36,009 nucleotides of DNA from Nostoc sp. LEGE 12450 (GTDB lineage Bacteria > Cyanobacteriota > Cyanobacteriia > Cyanobacteriales > Nostocaceae). Position numbers and translations under genes: made by a program. Below are positions 30,221-36,009 of the stretch, in pieces. Each line of letters begins with the position of its first letter. Position 1 is the stretch's first letter. The notes under the pieces were generated by a model. The model saw only the letters and a list, made by a program, of their open reading frames with translations, did no database searches and had not been told where the DNA came from. The stretch covers positions 1-36,009 of the forward strand of contig NZ_JADEXU010000077.1 in assembly GCF_015206895.1 (NCBI RefSeq), written 5' to 3'.

Positions 30221-30952
30221 TCACACTGACTTAAAATTCACAATCCGAGCGAAACTCTCAGGTTCTAGACTTGCTCCTCCCACGAGGACACCATCAATTT
30301 CTGGTTGAGCCATGATTTCATCAATATTATTTGGCTTTACTGAACCGCCATATTGAATTGATACATTTGGATTAGTCAACTTGCTACGAATTAAGCCAAT
30401 TATTCGATTAGCTTCCTCTACTTCACAAGTGTCACCAGTGCCAATGGCCCAAATCGGTTCATAGGCAATCACCAAATTATCCTGATCGATATCTAGCAAG
30501 GCTTTGTCGAGTTGGAGAGCAATCAGTGATTCAGCTTCTCCCGCATCTCGTTGTTGTTTACTTTCGCCAACACAGAGAATTGGAGTCAAACCAAACCTTT
30601 GAGCAGTTCGGAGGCGCAGATTAACGGTGGCATCCGTTTCCCCAAAATATTGCCGCCGTTCGCTATGACCTACAATCACAAAGCGCACACCGCTTTCTGT
30701 CAGCATCGGGCCAGAAATCTCACCCGTATAGGCTCCATATTCTTCCCAATGGATATTTTGTGCCCCCAGTTGGATGAGGCTACCGTGCAAGGTCTTGGAC
30801 AAAACACTTAAATCAGTGAAAGGAGGACACAATATCACTTCTCGCCCTTGGGGGGTTTCCTCTAAGTGGGGCAGAAATCCTTGTAAAAACTCCTGGGTCT
30901 CTGCCTGGGTTTTGTACATTTTCCAGTTGCCGGCAATAACGATTTTCCGCAC
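30221..30952 (-). CDS. tpiA: Triosephosphate isomerase
   Basis: This enzyme interconverts glyceraldehyde-3-phosphate and dihydroxyacetone phosphate in glycolysis and the Calvin cycle. It has VIAGNWKMYKT (catalytic Lys), VIVGHSERRQYFGE (catalytic His), YEPIWAIGTG (catalytic Glu), QYGGSVKPNN, and GVLVGGASLEP. The frame opens at a TTG at 30967, but family members usually begin MRKIVIAGNWKM, matching the GTG at 30952 (243 residues), so I chose that; the TTG form adds MTKLP. The stop overlaps the open frame leading into folP, suggesting one operon. Confidence 0.95.
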   Translation of the reverse strand: MRKIVIAGNWKMYKTQAETQEFLQGFLPHLEETPQGREVILCPPFTDLSVLSKTLHGSLIQLGAQNIHWEEYGAYTGEISGPMLTESGVRFVIVGHSERRQYFGETDATVNLRLRTAQRFGLTPILCVGESKQQRDAGEAESLIALQLDKALLDIDQDNLVIAYEPIWAIGTGDTCEVEEANRIIGLIRSKLTNPNVSIQYGGSVKPNNIDEIMAQPEIDGVLVGGASLEPESFARIVNFKSV

Positions 30953-31020
30953 AGGTAATTTAGTCAAGATCCTAACGCGTTATATTTAGATGCATTTTTC
31001 AGTTTATGACTTTTTGTTAG

Positions 31021-31052
31021 CCATTAGTCATTGGTCATTGGTCATTAGTCAA
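31021..31052. repeat. TCATTGG/TCATTAG tandem heptamers
   Basis: About four heptamers alternate between TCATTAG and TCATTGG between tpiA and the GTPase gene. They are the same family as in the ccmL-ccmM spacer at 5205-5240. Confidence 0.85.
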
Positions 31053-31165
31053 GAGTTATTCTTTTATGCACCACTGCCCCCTACTCCCCAAACCCTTGTT
31101 AAAAATAACTAGGATAAGAGACAGGGGTAATTTAAAAATCCCAAAATTTCAAACCTCATATTGAT

Positions 31166-32647
31166 ATGACTTCGACATTACCTCTGCCTGAACCCAATCA
31201 AAGCGATTCTGCTAACACTGGAGCAAATTCTCCTAGTTGGGAGGAAGAACTGGATAGCGCTATTTTCAGTTTTGAAGACATTCAGACGGAACTGAACTAT
31301 AAACAAGCACAAACCGCGCTGCGAAACTTAGTAGCCAATCTTGACCTCACCCCCCAAGAAAAAACCGGATTAGAAACGGAAATTGCTGATTTGGAAACTA
31401 TGCTGGGGAAGTTAGACCGCATGGTGGTGCAGATTGCGGCTTTTGGCATGGTAGGGCGTGGTAAGTCTTCGCTACTCAATTCTTTGGTGGGACAAACAGT
31501 ATTTGAAACAGGGCCGCTGCACGGTGTCACTCGGACTGCACAAACAGTTAATTGGAGTATTAGTGAGGAAGCGATTGGAGAAACTGAACGGGCTTTACGG
31601 GTTACTCTCCCTGGTGTAGGTCAATCGCAGGTGGAATTAATTGATACTCCTGGGTTAGATGAAGTAGATGGTGCGACTCGTGCAGCATTGGCTGAACAGA
31701 TTGCTAAACAAGCGGATTTGATTCTGTTTGTAATCTCTGGTGACATGACAAAGCTAGAATACGCCGCCCTTTCTCAGTTGCGGGAAGCTGGTAAACCGAT
31801 CATTCTGGTGTTTAACAAAGTAGACCAGTATCCAGAAGCAGACCGGATGGCAATTTATCACAAAATCCGGGATGAAAGGGTGCGGGAATTACTCACGCCT
31901 TTAGAGATTGTTATGGCTGCGGCATCGCCATTGGTGAAGACGGCGATTCGTCGCCCTGATGGTACTAGGGGCATACAGTTGCGTACAGGGAATGCCCAAG
32001 TTGAAGAACTGAAGCTGAAAATCTTGGAGATTCTGCACCGTGAGGGTAAAGCCTTAGTTGCTCTTAATACCATGCTTTATGCGGACGTTGTAAATGAGCA
32101 GTTAATCGAACGAAAACTGATGATTCGGGAACAGAATGCCAATCAGTTGATTTGGAAGGCTGTGATGACTAAAGCATTAGCGATCGCACTTAATCCCGTA
32201 ACTGTGGTAGATATTCTCAGTAGTGTGGTCATTGATATTGCTCTGATTTTGGGTTTATCTAAGCTCTATGGCTTCTCTATGACCGAAGCTGGTGCTGTAC
32301 AACTGCTACAAAAAATCGCCCTGAGTATGGGCGGAATTGGTGCTAGTGAATTGTTGGCAAACTTGGGTTTGAGTGGATTGAAAACTTTACTTGGTATCTC
32401 TGCAACAGCTACAGCAGGTATTGCCCTTGGCCCTTATATATCAGTGGCACTTACGCAAGGGGGAGTAGCTGGTGTTTCTTCTTACGGTATTGGGCAAGTT
32501 ACCAAAGTTTATTTAGCCAACGGCGCGACTTGGGGGCCTGATGGGCCAAAAGCAGTAATTAATCGCATTTTGACAAACCTGGATGAAACTTCAATTCTAA
32601 ACCGGATTAAAGATGAATTACTCCATAAGGTAAAACTCAGAAAGTGA
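31166..32647 (+). CDS. Era-like GTPase with C-terminal DUF697 domain
   Basis: This 493-residue protein combines a G domain and a membrane-associated C-terminal region. G1 is GMVGRGKS (94-101), G3 is DTPG (160-163) and G4 is NKVD (217-220), giving GTP specificity. The C-terminal part (about 325-450) is hydrophobic and matches the DUF697 type, with KALAIALNPVTVVDILSS and glycine-rich helices, so membrane attachment is likely. The N-terminal 40 residues are acidic and probably flexible. Such proteins are widespread in cyanobacteria, with unknown roles. The start ATG at 31166 has no clear ribosome site but agrees with the beginning of the coding pattern. It is convergent with the Rpn-like gene. 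Confidence 0.85.
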   Translation: MTSTLPLPEPNQSDSANTGANSPSWEEELDSAIFSFEDIQTELNYKQAQTALRNLVANLDLTPQEKTGLETEIADLETMLGKLDRMVVQIAAFGMVGRGKSSLLNSLVGQTVFETGPLHGVTRTAQTVNWSISEEAIGETERALRVTLPGVGQSQVELIDTPGLDEVDGATRAALAEQIAKQADLILFVISGDMTKLEYAALSQLREAGKPIILVFNKVDQYPEADRMAIYHKIRDERVRELLTPLEIVMAAASPLVKTAIRRPDGTRGIQLRTGNAQVEELKLKILEILHREGKALVALNTMLYADVVNEQLIERKLMIREQNANQLIWKAVMTKALAIALNPVTVVDILSSVVIDIALILGLSKLYGFSMTEAGAVQLLQKIALSMGGIGASELLANLGLSGLKTLLGISATATAGIALGPYISVALTQGGVAGVSSYGIGQVTKVYLANGATWGPDGPKAVINRILTNLDETSILNRIKDELLHKVKLRK

Positions 32648-32661
32648 TGTATAAACTTATT

Positions 32662-33513
32662 TTAAATGCTTGTATTTTGCTCAAGCCAAGCGACTAAATC
32701 AGATACATTTGAAAAGTCTAAAAATTCTTCTCCTAATTGTTCCAGTTGTTCAGTAGATAAGACTTGAATTCTCTCAAATATTGATGAATCGATTTCTCCA
32801 AATCGCCGATTTAACTGACGTTTTAAAAAGCGAAAAGCTTCTTTTTGCTCTCCCCTTTTTTCTCCTCTTTCTTCTCCCTTCTGCAAAATATCCTGATAAA
32901 TAACTGATTCTTGCATAATATCTTCCCGCAATAATTGATGAATAAAATCTTTCTCAAACTTCAACCCTGCTAAAATCTCGGTGTAAGCAGCAGTATTTTG
33001 TCTTGTCTCAATATCTGTAATTTTAGCAATTTCTTTGGCAACCTGCGATAGTAGTACTTGGGCTGAATCTGTTCGCGTTAACGGTGCTAAAGGTAATAAC
33101 GCCAGATTGTTCAGAAATAGTACTGAATCTTGTTCCCACATGCGGATAACTCGATAACGGTGGGTTGTGACTTCGCTAACATATTCTTCGGTAAAAGCGA
33201 TTTCATTACTTGTCTCTTGCAAGAAAATCACTACCTGCGTAACAGGAACTTGATATTTCCTTGTCAATCGGACATAGTAATCTAGCATCCGCAGAGAAAT
33301 TGGTTTTGGGGATTTGATTGTGGTTTGAAATTCTAGGTGTAAAATCCAATTTTCTGTTTGCAGAAATGTCACTGAATCAGCACGTATAGGTTCGATGCTC
33401 AATTCAGTTTTTAAGATTTCAATTGTTCGTGGTTCTTGATTTAATAACCAACGGGTAAAATCACGGGGATATTTTTCTGCAAGTATTTTACAAAGATTGT
33501 CATATTCTGCCAT
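32662..33513 (-). CDS. Rpn-family (PD-(D/E)XK nuclease-like) protein with DUF4351 C-terminus
   Basis: This 283-residue protein belongs to the cyanobacterial expansion of recombination-promoting-nuclease/putative-transposase relatives. The N-terminal region carries the nuclease-like core: RADSVTF (Asp) and WILHLEFQT (E-x-Q) about 15 residues apart, near residues 45-66, then a LRMLDYYVRL helix. A charged repeat (KGEERGEKRGEQKEA) precedes the DUF4351-type end (FLKRQLNRRFG through VSDLVAWLEQ). Catalysis is plausible from the D and ExQ residues, but activity is not proven. Its upstream edge abuts a MITE-like repeat (33515-33622), 1 base from the start codon. It is intact, single copy here, with no toxin-antitoxin partner. 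Confidence 0.82.
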   Translation of the reverse strand: MAEYDNLCKILAEKYPRDFTRWLLNQEPRTIEILKTELSIEPIRADSVTFLQTENWILHLEFQTTIKSPKPISLRMLDYYVRLTRKYQVPVTQVVIFLQETSNEIAFTEEYVSEVTTHRYRVIRMWEQDSVLFLNNLALLPLAPLTRTDSAQVLLSQVAKEIAKITDIETRQNTAAYTEILAGLKFEKDFIHQLLREDIMQESVIYQDILQKGEERGEKRGEQKEAFRFLKRQLNRRFGEIDSSIFERIQVLSTEQLEQLGEEFLDFSNVSDLVAWLEQNTSI

Positions 33514-33514
33514 C

Positions 33515-33622
33515 TATTAAGAATCCTAAATAAGTTGTAAAAAATTTCCCCCCAAGAGATCGGGGGGACTAAGAAGGGTAGCAACAATTTCAAATTCTCA
33601 CGAATGATTTAGGATTGCTATA
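33515..33622. mobile_element. MITE-like element upstream of the Rpn-like gene
   Basis: AATCCTAAAT (33522-33531) is repeated perfectly inverted as ATTTAGGATT (33607-33616). Inside, CCCCCC (33548-33553) pairs with GGGGGG (33562-33567) over an AAGAGATC loop. No ORF is present. A related C-run/G-run hairpin sequence is found in-frame in the mannosidase gene near 23072-23098. The outer boundaries are approximate. Confidence 0.6.
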
Positions 33623-33651
33623 TACAGATGAAATTGCGCCTTCATCAACTT

Positions 33652-35304
33652 TTAGTTTCTACCTTTGAAAGAGTTTAGCCATTCTTGAACTTGTTCGCGG
33701 GCAATATCGCGCCCTCCAAGACCAAAAGCTAGGGCAATAGCAACTGCGATCGCACCGAGTAAAAGTCCAAAGGCTAAATTCACAATATCACTGGCAACTC
33801 CAATCTGTTGCAGTGCCATTGCAGAGACTAAAGCAATAATGGCAATCCGCGCTACTTGTCCCAAAATCTCTGCCTGACGTTCGCCGGAACTGGTAATGAT
33901 ATTAAAAGCCAGATTTGCCAGGAATAAGCCAATGGCAAATATTACCAATCCCGCCAAAATTCGCCCAAATATAATTACAATACCAGACACTAATGCTGTC
34001 AGGGCTGGAATATTCAAGATATTCACCGCCGCCACCGTTGCAAACAGCATGATACCTACTAAGGCAACAATACCCGCAATTTCCGATGGAGTGCGGTTTG
34101 GGATATGGGCAGTTGTTGGTTCAGTTGAAATTTCGATGCGTCTAGTGGGTGTTGTCAGACCCAAAATAGTGAAAATGTTGTTAAAGCCTAAATTGGTGAG
34201 GATACTTGTAACCAAATCCGCGATAAATCGCCCAATGAAATAGGCAACAATCAAAATTGCCACGGCTGTAAAGATGGCAGGGAGAGCGTTGAGAACCTGT
34301 TGTAGCATGGCGATCGCTGGGACAGATATCGCATCAATTCGCAAAGCATTAAGCGCTGCGATCGCTACAGGAATCAAAATCAAAACATAGACAATTGTGC
34401 CGATAATACTTGATAGAGGTTGTACCCCCGCGCTCGCAGATAATCCCAACCGACTACCTAAATGGTCGATCCCAGTTGTCGCCAACAAGTTCGTTACAAT
34501 CCGCCGTACTACATTAGCGATGAACCAACCTACTACAGCAATTAAGATCGCCGCTAAAATGTTCGGCAGAATTAGCAGAATTTCTGTAATGAGAGCTTGT
34601 ACTGGTTGTAGAGCCTGCCTTAGTCCTAAACTATCTAAAACTGGGGCAAGAAACAGTAAAAATATAAACCAATACAGAGCATTAGCAATCGTTTCACTCA
34701 GAGACAACTGATTTAGACTGGGTGCGCTGTCTTCTGGTTCTGGATTCAAACGCTCATCCAGATTAAATGCCTGTAATGAGCGCACAGTGATAATCTTCAC
34801 AATGGTCGCCAAAAACCAGGCGGTTGCCAAAAGGATTCCCGCACCAACCAAATTTGGCAAAAAGCCAATAAGTTGATTGAGAAAATTATTGAGAGGTCGA
34901 GAGGCTACCTCCAGATCCAACGTCTGTAAAACAGCTACCGCCGTCAACAAAATAATGCTCCAAAAGACTAAGGTGGAGATTAATTTCTCCACCTGAGGAA
35001 CATCTTGACGACCCGTTACTCCTGCGGCAATGCGGTTATCTATGTTTGTGCGCTTGAGGATTCCTTGCGTTACGGCTGCTGCGATCGCTGCAATTAGCCA
35101 ACCTACTAACAAAATTGCTACTGCCCCCAGCAGACGGGGCGTAAACAGAATTATCTGTTGAACAATACCTTGTACATCAGCGATTCCTTGATTCACTGCT
35201 GGTTGTGTCGGTTGTAGGCTGGGGGATTGTGCCAAAAATTGCTGCACCCTCATGGGCAAAGCAACTTCTATCACCGGGGTTATTCCTTGCCAAGTTGCGT
35301 TCAT
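33652..35304 (-). CDS. Conserved-TM-helix membrane protein (mechanosensitive-channel related)
   Basis: This 550-residue protein is a chain of repeated hydrophobic units. Several paired helices of the form LLGAVAILLVGWLIAAIAAAV, LPNLVGAGILLATAWFLA and LPNILAAILIAVVGWFIANVVR match the 'conserved TM helix' repeat (PF05552) found in proteins related to small-conductance mechanosensitive channels. At least four such repeats occur, at about residues 55-80, 143-170, 245-270 and 345-370, with later helices around 430-530. There is no obvious MscS beta domain. The first 40 residues are not a clear signal peptide. A channel or membrane-tension role is inferred from the family only. It is probably transcribed alone. 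Confidence 0.8.
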   Translation of the reverse strand: MNATWQGITPVIEVALPMRVQQFLAQSPSLQPTQPAVNQGIADVQGIVQQIILFTPRLLGAVAILLVGWLIAAIAAAVTQGILKRTNIDNRIAAGVTGRQDVPQVEKLISTLVFWSIILLTAVAVLQTLDLEVASRPLNNFLNQLIGFLPNLVGAGILLATAWFLATIVKIITVRSLQAFNLDERLNPEPEDSAPSLNQLSLSETIANALYWFIFLLFLAPVLDSLGLRQALQPVQALITEILLILPNILAAILIAVVGWFIANVVRRIVTNLLATTGIDHLGSRLGLSASAGVQPLSSIIGTIVYVLILIPVAIAALNALRIDAISVPAIAMLQQVLNALPAIFTAVAILIVAYFIGRFIADLVTSILTNLGFNNIFTILGLTTPTRRIEISTEPTTAHIPNRTPSEIAGIVALVGIMLFATVAAVNILNIPALTALVSGIVIIFGRILAGLVIFAIGLFLANLAFNIITSSGERQAEILGQVARIAIIALVSAMALQQIGVASDIVNLAFGLLLGAIAVAIALAFGLGGRDIAREQVQEWLNSFKGRN

Positions 35305-35502
35305 GGTTTTCGGGAATTAAGCTTAAGTATTCGCCGCAAACACTGAGTAAGTGTTTTGCCTATAAATTTACCAGTAAACACATACATATAATATTGATAT
35401 CAAGAGTAATTTTTGACTTTGTTACTAAATATTTGATTTAATCTACTGGCAATGGCGAATTTTGCGTTACTCTAATTGCAGCAACAGCATCGAAGATGTG
35501 GA

Positions 35503-35943
35503 ATGCCTCAAGTTTTAGAACAATCTATTCAAATTAATGCTACAGCTACGGTAGTAGAGCGTTGTATTAGCGATTTAGCTCTCATGCAACGCTGGCTTAA
35601 CCCTGTCCTCCGTTGCGAACCTGTGGGTGAATCTTGGAGTACTGATGTCGGTAGTGAAAGTCGTTTTATCATTCAAATTCCTCTACTGAAACCCACTTTG
35701 AATAGCGTAGTTGTGGAACGACAACCGGGTTTGGTAGTCTGGGAATTTAAGGGATTTTTTCAAGGGCGCGATCGCTGGGAATGTCAACCCACAGAAAAAG
35801 GAACGCTTCTACTAAACCGTTTTGAGTTCGATATTCCTAACCCTTTAGTCAGTTGGGGTTTCAATACCTTTGCCGCATCTTGGACAAAAGAAGATATGCA
35901 AGCCCAACTCCGCCGCCTGAAACGAGTCGCAGAAAATTCGTAA
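35503..35943 (+). CDS. SRPBCC/START-like ligand-binding family protein
   Basis: This 146-residue protein has the layout of a polyketide-cyclase/dehydrase type SRPBCC domain. It has an N-terminal strand VLEQSIQINATATVVERCISD, then MQRWLNPVLRCEPVGE, several antiparallel strands including SVVVERQPGLVVWEFKGFFQGRDRW, and a C-terminal helix (WTKEDMQAQLRRLKRVAE) that would close the cavity. Such domains bind hydrophobic small molecules. The ATG at 35503 is used because the SRPBCC fold starts there; the TTG at 35476 would add nine residues. The function and ligand are unknown. Confidence 0.78.
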   Translation: MPQVLEQSIQINATATVVERCISDLALMQRWLNPVLRCEPVGESWSTDVGSESRFIIQIPLLKPTLNSVVVERQPGLVVWEFKGFFQGRDRWECQPTEKGTLLLNRFEFDIPNPLVSWGFNTFAASWTKEDMQAQLRRLKRVAENS

Positions 35944-35950
35944 TTGGGCA

Positions 35951-36009
35951 TTGAGCAGAAAAGGCAGAGGAGCAGGGAGCAGGGGAGGCAGGGGAGACAA
36001 GGGGACAAG
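35951..36009. repeat. Purine-rich tandem repeat at the right edge
   Basis: Degenerate GGGGAGC/AGGCAGG heptamers continue to the last base. They resemble the in-frame GGCAGGA repeat of the mannosidase gene. The tract is cut by the window edge. Confidence 0.7.

Noticed and set aside
32662..33513. The Rpn-like gene and neighbouring GTPase as a phage-defence pair
   Set aside because: The genes are convergent, both belong to families common throughout cyanobacteria, and there is no other defence gene or mobile island here.

Overview
The window comes from a filamentous, Nostoc-type cyanobacterium. The evidence is a complete beta-carboxysome operon (ccmK, ccmK, ccmL, ccmM, ccmN, ccmO), photosystem II genes psbN and psbH, cyanobacterial NDH-1 subunits of the CO2-uptake type, many GCGATCGC (HIP1) octamers, and dense heptanucleotide tandem repeats and small palindromic repeats between genes, as is usual in Nostocaceae. 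No tRNA, rRNA, CRISPR array, transposase gene or replication origin was recognised.

Layout. (1) 1-10253 is an inorganic-carbon island. ndhF and ndhD (probably ndhF4/ndhD4) run leftward. A 659-bp AT-rich region separates them from the rightward ccmK2-ccmK1-ccmL-ccmM-ccmN-ccmO cluster, followed by a LysR regulator, probably cmpR. Together these should cover CO2 hydration at the thylakoid NDH-1 complex, carboxysome shell and core assembly, and carbon-responsive regulation. CcmM carries all three zinc histidines, the activating cysteine pair, four Rubisco-binding SSUL domains and a well-formed internal GTG start for a short isoform. (2) 10254-14700 holds a MuiA/DUF4139-family gene, a Tat-exported PhoX-type phosphatase preceded by a candidate Pho box, a decayed Uma2-family endonuclease remnant and a small cysteine-rich gene. 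(3) 14899-22281 holds mnmE, an SDR dehydrogenase, small unknown genes, a serine hydrolase, a 1-acylglycerol-3-phosphate acyltransferase with no ordinary start codon at its natural 5' end, and a large unknown protein. (4) 22369-25632 is a GH38 alpha-mannosidase with several in-frame peptides encoded by intergenic-type repeats. (5) 25716-30952 holds psbN, psbH, tatA, pth, rpsU, a stomatin/prohibitin-like gene, folP and tpiA. (6) 31166-36009 holds a DUF697 GTPase, an Rpn-family nuclease-like protein, a conserved-TM-helix (MscS-related) membrane protein and an SRPBCC protein.

Most of the window is conserved core genome. I found no convincing unknown multi-gene system. The most informative observations are the expanded CcmM with its internal start, coding sequence built from small repeats (mannosidase inserts, a secretion signal, and a 5' extension of folP), a MITE-like element with a 10-bp direct repeat at its ends, a Pho-box-like triplet in front of the PhoX gene, and the missing start codon of the acyltransferase.
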